A stretch of DNA of 64,000 nt from Megalobrama amblycephala. Its lineage: Eukaryota > Chordata > Actinopteri > Cypriniformes > Xenocyprididae. Position 1 is the first letter of the stretch. The number at the start of each line of letters is the position of its first letter. This document shows, piece by piece, positions 54,484 through 64,000 of this stretch. A program made the position numbers and the translations under genes. A model generated the notes under the pieces. The model made no database searches. It was not told where the DNA came from and saw only the letters and a list, made by a program, of their open reading frames with translations. The stretch lies in contig NC_063049.1 of assembly GCF_018812025.1 (NCBI RefSeq), forward strand, positions 3,472,917 through 3,536,916, given 5' to 3'.

Positions 54484-55145
54484 CAGCCCCTGTTAAAAAG
54501 TTTTGTCTGCTCATCAAGGCTGCATTTATTTAATTACAAATTAAGTAAAAACTGTAATATTGTAAAATATTATTACAATTTAAAAATAACTTTTCTATTT
54601 GAATATTTTACAAGTATCTTATTCCTGATGGCAAAGCTGAATTTTCCGCATCCTTACTCCAGTCTTCAGTGTCACATGATCCTAAAGAATTATTTGATTT
54701 TTTTCAAAATTATCAGTTAACTTTTTTTTTTTTTGGTCAGGAATTCTTGATGAATAGAAAGTTCATAAGAACAGCATTTATCTGAAATACAAAGCTTTTG
54801 TAACAATACACTACCATTCAAATGTTTGGGGTCAGTAATAATACATTTTTTTGAAAAGAAATTAATACTTTTCAGCAAGGATGCATGAATTAAAGTATTT
54901 CTTGAGCAGCAAGCATCATATTAGAATGATTTCTGAAGGATCATGTGACACTGAAGACTGGAGTAATGATGCTGAAAATTTAGATTTGCATTACAGGAAT
55001 AAAATACATTTTAAATTATTTATTTTTTTAATGGAACCGTTATTTTAAATTGTAATATTTCACAATATTATTGTTTTTACTGTATTTTTAATTCAATAAA
55101 TGCAGCCTTGGTGAGCAGACAAAACGTATTTTAAAAACATAAAAA
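54484..55145. repeat. Abundant fish foldback repeat
   Basis: Contains TACACTACCATTCAAATGTTTGG and two inverted blocks, CAGTCTTCAGTGTCACATGATCC and GGATCATGTGACACTGAAG. Ends mirror each other (GTCTGCTCATCAAGGCTGC / GCAGCCTTGGTGAGCAGAC). Shorter pieces recur at 57880-58030 and 59705-59770. Non-coding. Confidence 0.75.
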
Positions 55146-55239
55146 AAATCTCATCAATCACCCTTGATTGTATAAACTTCTCAAACTGTTATGAATAACA
55201 ATCAATGTCTAATAACTATTTATTTTTATTTGAATATAG

Positions 55240-55554
55240 GACAGTCAAAGAGATGACTTCTTGAAAGACCTGGCAAACATCTCCATGTGCATATGTGTGA
55301 TGAAAAACGAAGGAGGAGCTCTTGGAGACTATGAGGATATTGGCATTGTTGTTGATGGAGTATTGATTCTTGACCAGATCAAATCTGTTGCACAAGCCTG
55401 TGCATTAATGCTGGGTGCAATTTACATTCTCAATTTGGCATACCCAAAAGAACTAAAATACTACTATGAATTTATTCAGAAAGTCATAATGCAGATGGAC
55501 TCTGAAAGGCTCTCCCCTAGAATTCTGAGACTGAAAAACAGTGTAATGCTGTAA
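55240..55554 (+). CDS. Terminal exon of a multicopy teleost gene (SAMD3-like type)
   Basis: A clear acceptor (TTTGAATATAG) at 55239 opens an uninterrupted 104-codon exon ending in TAA. Blocks include DFLKDLANISMCICVMKNEG, DYEDIGIVVDGVLILDQIK and LGAIYILNLAYPKELKYYYE, then FIQKVIMQMDSERLSPRILR. It resembles the C-terminus of a large fish family often annotated as uncharacterised or sterile-alpha-motif domain 3-like; the biochemical role is unknown. ATTAAA near 56057 could signal polyadenylation. Its other exons are not visible in the repeat-filled DNA upstream. Its position 980 bases inside a transposon-like terminus suggests it is transposon cargo. Confidence 0.6.
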   Translation, partial: DSQRDDFLKDLANISMCICVMKNEGGALGDYEDIGIVVDGVLILDQIKSVAQACALMLGAIYILNLAYPKELKYYYEFIQKVIMQMDSERLSPRILRLKNSVML

Positions 55555-55782
55555 TTTTGCAGCAGGAATGGATGTTCAGGCTCATCATGAAATTAGCTCA
55601 GATGTCATGGCCTGTACCTTGCTCTTTATTTTCCTCTCAAGACCTCTGTATTTATAGTTCAAACATTTATAGTTTATAGTTTTAGTCTACCATACAAATT
55701 GCAATTTGTTGCATGAAATTTAAGCACTTTGTTTTTAGGAATTGTGCAGTTTGATTGATTCACAAACAAATGATTCACAAAT

Positions 55783-56003
55783 GGGCAATGTTATAAACAT
55801 CAGCTCTTTGTTAGCAGTTGCATTCTAATTGTGGCTAGTTATTTCTGTGGCCAATTCTACACAAGTTTTAACATTTCTACAGAAAGTGTGTTTATAGAAA
55901 CGGACTGTTATTATGAGCAATGTTATAAACATCAGCTCTTTGTTAGCAGTTGCAATCTAATTGTGGCTGGTTACTTGTGTGGCCTATTCTACAGTTTTAA
56001 GAA
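55783..56003 (+). repeat. ~135-bp direct duplication in the 3' UTR region
   Basis: GCAATGTTATAAACATCAGC and TCTTTGTTAGCAGTTGCA, with AATTGTGGCTGGTTA, occur twice about 135 bases apart downstream of the exon at 55240. Confidence 0.8.
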
Positions 56004-56214
56004 GAAAGGGTGTTGTAGAAACTAACTTAAACAAGTTCACATTTGATGGCAATCATTAAAGATAAGTTTACAAAATTAAAGTCTTTTTTTGTGTGCATTT
56101 GAAAGCCATTTATGGACCTCTTATACTGTTATTTAAATCTCACTGTAGATGTTTAACTGGTAGAATAAACAAAAATAAATAAAATAAAAAATGTAAGTAA
56201 AAGTAACGATTAAA

Positions 56215-56460
56215 TAGGGGTGGAATAACTATACTAGGGTAACTAAATCGATTAAGTTCAACTAAATGTGTTAGGTATAAATAACATGAATAAATGGGGG
56301 TGAAATTACTAATTTTTTATACTAAGGTAACTAAATAAATTGATTAAGTTCAACTAAATGTGTTAAGTATAAGTAACATGATTAAATAAGGGTGGAATTA
56401 CTAATTTTTTTATATTAAGGTAACTAAATAAAATTGATTAAGTTCAACTTAATGTGTTTG
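56215..56460 (+). repeat. Subterminal tandem repeat, three ~85-95-bp copies
   Basis: Each copy contains AAGGTAACTAAAT and GATTAAGTTCAACT with AATGTGTTA. The array lies just inside the right terminus at 56535, where DNA transposons often carry transposase-binding repeats. Confidence 0.8.
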
Positions 56461-56570
56461 TTTAAATTTAGATAAAATCAATTGATTGCAACCACTTACG
56501 AAAAAAAAAATGGAGTAAAATCATTTTTTTCAGTGTATGGAATGTCCCCACAATTTACAAAAATTAACAT

Positions 56571-56571
56571 A

Positions 56572-56613
<42 letters not shown>

Positions 56614-56614
56614 T
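56571..56614 (+). repeat. Compound (TG)n(GA)n microsatellite
   Basis: About eleven TG dinucleotides then about eight GA, just outside the inverted-repeat element. Confidence 0.95.
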
Positions 56615-56626
56615 GTGTGTACTTAC

Positions 56627-56673
56627 ATTTGCGTACTCCTGCTGTAATCCAGATCTCTCCTCCATGATCCACA
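56627..56673 (-). CDS. Possible 47-nt exon on the minus strand
   Basis: A consensus acceptor (TGTCTTCTAG) and donor (GTAAGT) flank an open stretch reading WIMEERSGLQQEYAN in one frame, with an internal Met. No neighbours on the same strand are visible before the SPRY exon 30 kb away. It may be a real small exon or a chance splice pair. Confidence 0.3.
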
Positions 56674-56884
56674 CTAGAAGACACACACAGTGTCACATTC
56701 ACACACAGACACAAGTAAACTTTTTAGATTTCTGAGGTCATTTCTGAATTTTCTATTAAAATTCATTAAAATGGTAGTGAATAATGTGGAATTAGGTGGA
56801 AATGTCTTGTATTTTGCACTTGGGACAAGCCTTGTTTTGTTTTTTTACATTTACACGTTAATTGTAGTTTTCTTCTAACTTTAG

Positions 56885-57009
56885 ATGCTGGAACAAAAAA
56901 CATCCAGGTCACAGCATCAGAAGTGGAAACTTTGATCAAGTCGAGGCTCTGTAATGCTGGAGACTGTGATGATGAAAGAGGAGAAGATCCAGAAGATCAG
57001 AGATCATGA
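56885..57009 (+). CDS. Possible terminal exon, acidic tail
   Basis: After an acceptor-like TCTTCTAACTTTAG, one frame reads GTKNIQVTASEVETLIKSRL and continues acidic (DCDDERGEDPEDQ) to a TGA. AATAAA at 57344-57349 would suit a 3' UTR. It resembles the cytoplasmic tail of a receptor-like protein, but I do not recognise the family and no upstream exon is found. Confidence 0.35.
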
Positions 57010-58402
57010 GGAGATCTACTGATGTGTCCGAGAGGATTGATTTATGCTCTATTTAATGCGTTCTGATGCAGTTAGAATTGAACATTGTTCTATAAAACAT
57101 TTCATATATTGTACCGTTCAAAAAACATTTAACACGGATGCATTAAATTGATCAAAGATTATGTTCAAGTAAATGATGTGTTTGGATAATACTTGAGACA
57201 TGTGAGTTAATTATATCTTTATTCTCTTTCTACTGTAGACCAAACACTGACATACACAAACCTATAAATATATTCCTGCATATCTATATATGCACAATGT
57301 GTTGTGTACAGCCTGGATAAAAATGATCATTGTGTTAAGAACAAATAAACCTCCTTCAGATGGAGCTGATTGGATAGAAGTTTCTGTTACAGTGTTTGTG
57401 TCTGTACTGTATGTGTGTGTTTGTTTGGGAGAGAGCTGGAGTAAGAAGGGCTGTCACGATAGCTGTAATACTGTAATACTGACAGAACAACCGCAGAGAA
57501 TGACAAGCAGGCGCCGCAAATAAGACGTTCATTTTTTGTTTTATGATGCTATACCACTCTTGCTTTACACTTAATGTTTGTGTATTTAATGATAAATAAG
57601 TTCATGATAACAAGAATTAAGAGAGTAATTTCCACTAACTGTTAGGAAAATTCACTTTTATGTTGTTTTAGATCATAATCATGTGTCTGCAGTGTGTAAA
57701 TAACAACCATCATATTGTGGTAAAAATCCATCCACTCAGTTCATTATTTTCCCCATAGATTAGAAACAGTGGATCAGAATGAGCTGTAGAGGAATGTGCT
57801 GTAATGTGATGTCACACTGGAACAGGCCCCGCCCACAAGTACAGGTCAAAATTACATTTACTACATTACTATTTTTAATGCTTTAAGTCTCTTATGCTCA
57901 TCAAGCCTACATTTATTTGATCAAAATACAGAAAACACAGTAATATTGTAAAATATTACTACAATTTAAAATAATGGTTTTCTATTTTTAATATACTTAT
58001 AAGTAGGGAGGCAAATAATTAAAAAAATAATAATAATAATACTTTTATTCAACAAGGATGTACTAAACTGATAAAAAAGTGAAGTAAAGACTTATAAAAG
58101 AATTTTGAATAAATCCTGTTCTTTTTAACTTTTTATTCATCAATGAATCCTGAAAAAAGTATCACAAGTTTCAAAAATCTAAAGCAGCACACCTGTTTCC
58201 ATCATTGATAATAATCATTGTAAGACTGATGCCGGAGTGCCTGGACTAAGAAAGAGCTACTCTTTGAGAAAACAAAAGAAATTAACATTTGAACTCTCTC
58301 TTGCAAAATTAACATCCCCATCCAAGACGCAATCACACCGAGTCAATCACACCTCAGCATTGCCTTAATCCACATTTCCCTTTTTTTCACCCCGTATTCC
58401 CT
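57010..58402. other. No gene; AT-rich with a repeat fragment
   Basis: The start may be 3' UTR of the preceding exon. At 57880-58030 lies a fragment of the foldback repeat of 54484. The rest shows no coding frame. Confidence 0.5.
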
Positions 58403-58425
58403 CTTCCCTTCCCTTCCCTTCCCTT
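58403..58425 (+). repeat. (TTCCC)n microsatellite
   Basis: Four to five copies of CTTCC/TTCCC. Confidence 0.9.
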
Positions 58426-58427
58426 CA

Positions 58428-59700
58428 TCTCTTCTCTCTACATGCAGAGATGACCTGAAATTCACCCAAAATCTATATGGTTTAATGTGAACAATCATCA
58501 AAGAATGCTATACAATGTTTGGTATCATTTGAAATGTCTCAGTGCAACTGGTACAATGGTCTCATCTACATGTAAGTAAACCAAAGGTATTAAAGGTTTT
58601 AAGAGTTTAAGAAATACTTTGGTTGCAACCGTAGGTGTGCCCCTTTCCCAGGGTCCTTCATCCAAACTACCTCCTGTTCCACAGCAAGGTGCGAACCCCC
58701 GAGGTCTGTGACCCTAGTCAATGCAAATTCTGATTGTAAGTTCACGCCCCACATTGGGGGATGTTTTGTCTTGGTCTGAGTATTTAAAGAAATGTTGCAA
58801 AAGTCTCGCAAAAAGTCTTGCAAAAGTGCGACTCTGTATTCAGATGAAGCCCACATTGCTGAGTGTCCAGGATTTTATTCTGACTTACTCTGAAATTATT
58901 GACTTCAGTAGATTACAATGTACTGTATCCATTGTTAACGCAAATCTGCGTCAGGTTAGTAATGGACTAAAGTCCAGTTGAGTGGAGCATAGGGCACACC
59001 AACTGTGATTTTAGAGCTCCGACTAACGATTGGCATTAGTTCAAGTGTACTTAGACTGTAAAGGCTAAAAGGGAATTTCCGTTTAGGACAACAGAATATT
59101 GATCGACCAACCTAAATAGGGTGAGCCTTACCTCTGTTAAATGGAATGTTACTCTAGCTAAGTGTACATGGGAAACCATGGCATAACCAAACCAAAGCTG
59201 CTATAAGAGAAGTAATATTGGTCGGCTTATCTGTAGTAGTGGTTATGACCTCTGACTAGAGTTAGTGTTACTTTAATTCAAGTGTATACAGATCTATGGG
59301 GACTAAACAAATACTTTTAGACAGAGCAAGCATGAAAGTGGCCTTCTAAACAGTATAGTCAATTACCTCTGTCTAGTGACCAAGACTGGCGAGTTTGTGA
59401 TCGTGGGCTCACATAATTAATGAACGGCCAGTGCGAGGACCCTGTGCGACTCTGAGAACCGAATGAACGAGTACAATAAGAGTAAAGAGTTAAATAGAAT
59501 ATTCAAATGTAGAGCTAAATTATTATACAAATGACCAATAATCAATCGACATTCTAAACTAAATTTGATGTCATAATAACATGGAGTCAGATAAAAGATT
59601 ACTTGGAATTAAACTAATTTGCCACGCTGAAAAGACCGAACGTGGAAGAAACTTTCCCCGTCCTGTGGGCAAACCGCCACTGGGCCGACTGGGCGGGACT
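58428..59700. other. Unassigned DNA with diverged ~130-bp repeats
   Basis: No protein recognised. At about 59010, 59130 and 59250 the pattern CTCTGACTA, GTTAGTGTTACT, TTCAAGTGTA recurs in diverged form, each followed by an A-rich stretch. It may be an old LTR or satellite fragment. Confidence 0.4.
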
Positions 59701-61725
59701 TACACCATAAATGTTTCTTGAGCAGCGAATCATCATATTAGAATGATTTCTGAAGGATCATGTGACAACCTGTGCAACCACTCCTGACAAAAAAATGGAA
59801 ATACTGCTTAACTTTCTAACATTTACGGATGGAGAACAGACCATTGAAATGTAAGGTATGCAGTATGCACTGAGGAAAACACCACATCACAAACGCATTA
59901 ACACTCTGAGGTCTAAAAACGCGCCGGCGCGTTTTGCAGGTTTTTTTTCACATTGCAGCAAAACAGACTTAAAATACTCTTTCATTTTTTGTCATAGAGA
60001 CATAAGTAATACATCAATTGGAACTATAGAATATCTCCTTTTATTTGTATACACTCAGAGTAAAAACAAAATGTTGTGCTTTTTGTAAAATAAAGAAAAC
60101 TAACATGATGCGTGATCTCTCATCTCCCTCTGAACGAAGTCCAATCTGATAGTTCTCAGAAAATGAACTGTAACTTAGTGAATACTAATCACAAAAAATT
60201 CATACTTATGTCTAACAAAACGTTGAAATGTCAGGTTTTAAATCGTGCAAGTCAAATCGAAAACAAACATTCTGTGTTTATGTAATCTGTATGAAAAGAG
60301 AGCCATGTCAGAAGTCCGTGATTCAGCTCATTACCCACTAATGCGGCCACACCCACGGAGCCAGCGCTATTCACAGGCAAATTCAGAGACAACACATGCA
60401 TTCATCATCTCAATCGTGTATTTATTGCCTTGAAAATTGTTTATCTGGATGAAAAAGCCATGGTTAGCGATCTCTGGAAGACATTCAGTAAATTCCTGTT
60501 TGTTTTCTTCTATTGATAAGTTTTAAGTGAGTTTTTGTTTCTTTAGCGCCCTCCGGCTGTAGTATGAATTGGTAAACACCATTCATGGAATATCGTCTTC
60601 TTCTTAGGTGAATTTGTGGACTAAAATGCACAGAGCGCCCTCCGGCTGCAGTATGAATTGCAAACACCAGCGCTCATAGAGATAACAATGAATATTAAAT
60701 AAAAAATAACTCCTCTGTATAGAAAATTGACATAAACATATGAGAATCCTATATTTCTCCAAATGTGCATGCTTTTAAACTAAAAGCCTATATTCAGACT
60801 CTTTGCATCACAGAAATACATTATATTTTAAAGTATAATATAAAACCATTATTTTATATTGTAATAAAATTTTTCTGTATGTTTCATATACCATGATGAG
60901 CTTGAGACATCACAGAAGTTTTTTTTTCACAGCCTACCTGACTGAAATGCCTCATTAATATGCAAGTCTTTTCAGGTCATTACTATTCAATTCTTTTGTC
61001 TTCACAGGTGAGAATGAGCCATTATTCATGGAGATTCACGCCTCCTCGCATACCGTGTTTCTTGGCAAAAAGTGTCTTACAAAAACTAAATCAGTATATT
61101 GTTATAAATGAAAGAGTAGTCAGCATAATTTGTACATAATTTTGAAGCAAAAACTCTAGTCTACAACCTTCAATACCCAAAAGTCTTGTGAACACAGATT
61201 TAATATACTTTTATTGGCCTTATATCAGTGACTTAAGTTTTTTGTTTTTTCAGTAACCACGCATAAACGTTATTCCTTCAAAAACACAAACATGTACACA
61301 CATGTTCCTCACATATTATGGTAGCCTAGTTTGTGCTGAATACAGTGTAATGGCACTTGTGTCATTAATATGTTTATGAACAACTGAAAAAAGCACAAAT
61401 GTCAGGGCATGTCAAAACTTCTCCAGGCCCCAAATCAGCCTCAGACTCCAGAGGGTTAAACAGCACTGAACAAAATTATAAACTCAACACTTTTGTTTTT
61501 GACCCCATTTTTTACAAGCTGAACTAAAAGATCTAAGACTTTTTCTATGTACACAAAAGGCCTATTTCTCTCAAATAATGTACACAAATCTGTCTAAAAC
61601 TGTGTTAGTGAGCACTTCTCCTTTGCCGAGATAATCCATCCACCTCACAGGTGTGGCATATCAAGATGCTGATTAGACAGCATGATTATGGCACAGGTGT
61701 TAAGCAAGAAAAAAAAAGAAGGTTT
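59701..61725. repeat. Older repeats split by a piggyBac-type insertion
   Basis: 59705-59770 is a piece of the 54484 foldback. 59800-59901 matches 50220-50338, and that sequence resumes briefly at 61456. From 61464, CACTGAACAAAATTATAAAC starts another common fish transposon end that runs to about 61725 (TGGCATATCAAGATGCTG). Non-coding throughout. Confidence 0.6.
59902..61455. mobile_element. piggyBac-type element at TTAA
   Basis: Ends CACTCTGAGGTCTAAAA and, reversed, CCCTCTGGAGTCTGAGG are flanked by TTAA at 59898-59901 and 61456-61459. The paralogous empty site at 50335 has a single TTAA in the same context. No transposase frame; the interior includes two copies of GCGCCCTCCGGCTG about 90 bases apart. 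Confidence 0.75.
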
Positions 61726-62185
61726 TTAACAGGATGGCATACAGCAGTGAGAGTAAAATAGATGCCCCAGTCATGTTTAAGTTCAAAGTTTTGACGCAAT
61801 TTTATACCATTGATAAGACAAATGTAGACATCTTTGGCGTTCTTCACTGAACGCTTAAATATACACAGTAGTGTTTGAAAGCATATATTAGTGATCTGCT
61901 GATAGAGGCCTGCTTTCGAACACTCCCGTGTATATTTAAGTGCTCTGTGAAGAACGTCAAAGGGTCTGTTTTCATCTGGTCACTTCATGCATTTTCTCTG
62001 ATCAGATAGCTATCCGATTGTGAAAAGACCAGGTCTAAATGCCCTCTGCTTCAGGAGGTGGTCTGGGACGCATTCCAGTCAAAACTTTCTATGCATCAGT
62101 CTAAATGCATCTGGTTGTTGAAACCACATATGTAAATGTTACATCTCCCAAAAACACTAAAACTGAAATGTGTGAGAGTCAGATA
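61726..62185. other. No gene; contains a strong foldback
   Basis: Arms 61832-61883 and 61911-61962 pair with few mismatches (CGTTCTTCAC against GTGAAGAACG, TTAAATATACAC against GTGTATATTTAA) around a 27-base loop. No coding frame. Confidence 0.6.
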
Positions 62186-62204
62186 TGACAGTGTTCCCAT
62201 TCAG

Positions 62205-62237
62205 TCGGTCACATTCGACGTACGTCGGACAGACCGA
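62205..62237. repeat. Hairpin in the DIRS1-like terminal repeat
   Basis: TCGGTC pairs with GACCGA around CGACGTACGTCG, itself a perfect palindrome. It belongs to the inverted terminal repeat region. Confidence 0.75.
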
Positions 62238-62413
62238 CGAATAGGAATCTCACTAGAGAGGCCAATCTACTTCGAGTGTAACTACAATGAGCCAATGCAC
62301 ATTGGCATGCAATCATATGCATTTCCCTGCGTGCTTCGGCACCTAAAAAGAGTAGTCCCTAAAAGAGCTTACACAAGTAGATTCGTGTCTTTTTAAAGAT
62401 ATCATTCTACTTG

Positions 62414-64000
62414 TGTGTTTCTGGATGCGGTCGTTATATGTCACCGTGGGATGGTCATGAACGCTGTATCACGTGCCTGGGCTTAAAGCATGCTGAGGCA
62501 GCGTTTGTGGATGAGTCATGTACCCATTGTGGGAAGATGACCATCTCGGAGTTGTGATCTAGACTCTAGTTCCTGCAAAGGGGCAGAGTCCCAGTTCTGT
62601 TGCCTGGATTCAATCCTCCTCAGAGGGTTGCTTCGGGCAGCGGTCCTGGTGATCTGAGGATTATGGTGAGCGCGCTTCCTTCGGGGAACCAACCCCCTAG
62701 GAACCCTCATCCCTCCTGCACTCCGCAGCCAGTAGAGCTGCCGGGGGAATGCGGTGGACCACCCCAGAGGTGTGTACCATCCGTATCCTTCGGGGCTCCC
62801 CAGGATGACAGAATGTCAATCGCTGCATCGGAGGGTGAGCCTGAAACTTCGAGGATGATGATTCGGCACAGCTGCCTCCTTCTGGAGTGACAACTGTGCC
62901 CGATTTGGACCCAGAAATGATGGCTATTTTTTCTCGGGCCGCCAACAGGGTCGGGCTCGTATGGAATCCTCCCCCGTGTCCCGAACCCTCAAGGTTGGAT
63001 GATTGGTATCTCGGGGTGGCAAGGGCTGGTTCTCAGCCCCCCACCCCAGTGCCCTTCTTCCCAGAGGTGCATGAAGAGCTCACTGGCACATGGACGGCAC
63101 CTTTTACTGCCCGAAACCGTGTCGGTGGGTCCTCCTCCCTCACCACCCTTGACGGCGGAGCGGCTAAGGGTTATACACGCATACCCCCTGTGGAACGGGC
63201 CGTTGCTATGCAACTGTGCCCGAACTCCACCTGGCGGGGGAAGCTGTCTCTCCCTTCCCGGGCCTGTAAGTACTAGTCGGATCTTACCGGCAAGGCTTAC
63301 CAGGCCTGTGGGGAAGCCGTTTCTGCCCTGCACACTATGGCGTTGCTGCAGGTCCATCAGGCCAAAGCACTGAAGGACCTGCACGAGGGTGGTCACAATC
63401 CACAAGTTCTACAGGAACTTTGTGCTGCTAAGGACCTCGCGCTTTGTGCGCCGAAGGTCACGGTGCGGTCAGTGGGTCGTGCGATGCCCACTTTGGTGGT
63501 CCAGGAACGCTATCTCTGGCTGTGTCTTGCGGACATGGGGGATACCTCCTCATCTGTGATGCGGTCAAGAACTTTGCCCAGCAGCTCTCGGCTGTACAGA
63601 AGAAGTCTGAGGCTATCTCTCACATCCTGCCCAGGCGGTCAGCTGCTGCACTTCCACCGTCCGCGCCCCAGCTCCCGCGCCCCAGCAGCAGCCTCCACCC
63701 ATGCGGCGCCGTGGAGCCGGTCGTGGTCGGGGTGCCCAGCCCGTCCAGGCCCCTGCGAAGATGGGCGGCAAAGCCAAGAGCAAGAGGCCCTAGGACGGGC
63801 GACCCGGAGATGGAGGGGACTGCTCTTCCGGAGATGGTGACCGCACCACTCCCTACCCCGGAGGAGGGCAGGGTGGAGAATCCTTTGTTCATGTCTGTTT
63901 ATGTTGTTATGGCCCAACAACCAAATTTTCAATAAAAGAGCAGTTTACTTCATCTCCGGGTCCGAAGAGGGCTCGGAGAGCAGTGGGAGGGCAAGATCCT
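62414..64000 (+). pseudogene. DIRS1-like Gag, degraded and open to the right edge
   Basis: The N-terminal CVSGCGRYMSPWDGHERC with CITCLGLKHAEAAF and CTHCGK forms a Cys/His zinc-binding module. It is followed in the same frame by stops at 62555 and about 62567. A proline-rich region continues to about 62850. The frame then changes: DLDPEMMAIFSRAANRVGLV, PSRLDDWYLG and FFPEVHEELTGTWTAPFTAR follow, with a further stop at 63274-63276. After another frame change near 63545, DAVKNFAQQLSAVQKKSEAI leads into a proline/arginine-rich tail. At least three stops and two frame changes make it non-functional. Confidence 0.72.

Larger units (their letters stand above)
35811..56535 (+). mobile_element. Gene-bearing inverted-repeat element, filled with nested insertions
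   Basis: CACTGAAAAAAATGATT at 35811-35827 is repeated as its perfect reverse complement at 56519-56535. TA lies directly outside each end (35809-35810 and 56536-56537). Between them lie a possible start exon (36084) and a clear last exon (55240). A ~8-kb hAT insertion and other repeats account for most of the 20.7 kb. The ends could also be two independent MITEs of one family; the matching TA and gene placement favour one element, moderately. Confidence 0.4.
62186..64000 (+). mobile_element. DIRS1-like retrotransposon, 5' part, continues beyond window
   Basis: A GTTCCCATTCAGTCGGTC leader with a palindromic TTCGACGTACGTCGGA core leads into a degraded gag on the plus strand. The combination matches zebrafish DIRS1-type elements as I recall them. 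RT and recombinase should lie right of the window. It is a different lineage from the DIRS element at 37736. Confidence 0.7.

Overview
This is eukaryotic, almost certainly teleost DNA. The likeliest source is a cyprinid (carp, goldfish or zebrafish relatives). That is inferred from the transposon families and a fish-type B30.2/SPRY exon, not from a diagnostic gene. It looks like transposon-dense chromosomal sequence: nearly every coding stretch belongs to a mobile element, many are broken, and no complete host gene is visible. One assembly gap of exactly 1,000 N lies at 8296-9295.

1-7683: a 5'-truncated Gypsy/retrovirus-like LTR element. Its gag and protease-polymerase share one frame, separated by a single UGA in the context UGA-CUA-G, the best-known stop-readthrough signal. 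It also has a second, degenerate protease-like domain, two RNase H domains, an integrase and a short overlapping membrane-protein ORF before the 3' LTR. Several single-base frameshifts interrupt pol. 9296-23308: a head-to-tail array of seven related ~1.5-2.4 kb non-coding units. They carry tRNA-derived segments, GC-rich hairpins and about 28 same-strand GGTGGCGCT motifs, six of which match the CTCF core consensus completely. 23309-24361: a decayed piggyBac-like minigene. 25461-25984: an orphan PRY/SPRY exon.

28535-32839: a young, gag-protease-only Gypsy element with near-identical LTRs, a 5-bp target duplication and a SCAN-like capsid. 33304-35690: an older repeat with a P-element/THAP-like copy inserted. 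35811-56535: a stretch bounded by 17-bp perfect inverted repeats and TA. Its right end carries the terminal exon of a multicopy fish gene, and a possible start exon sits at the left. Nested inside it are a hAT element with 8-bp duplications (37181-45179), a DIRS-type tyrosine-recombinase retrotransposon inside that, and a THAP/Kolobok-type element with TTAA duplications inside the DIRS. Further hAT fragments and several foldback elements fill the rest.

56536-64000: two orphan exons, AT-rich sequence, a TTAA-flanked piggyBac-type element whose empty site survives in a paralogous copy at 50335, and the degraded 5' end and gag of a DIRS1-like element running off the right edge. The window is best read as a stack of successive insertions. 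Its most interesting signals are the readthrough/double-protease retroelement, the CTCF-like motif array and the gene-bearing inverted-repeat element.
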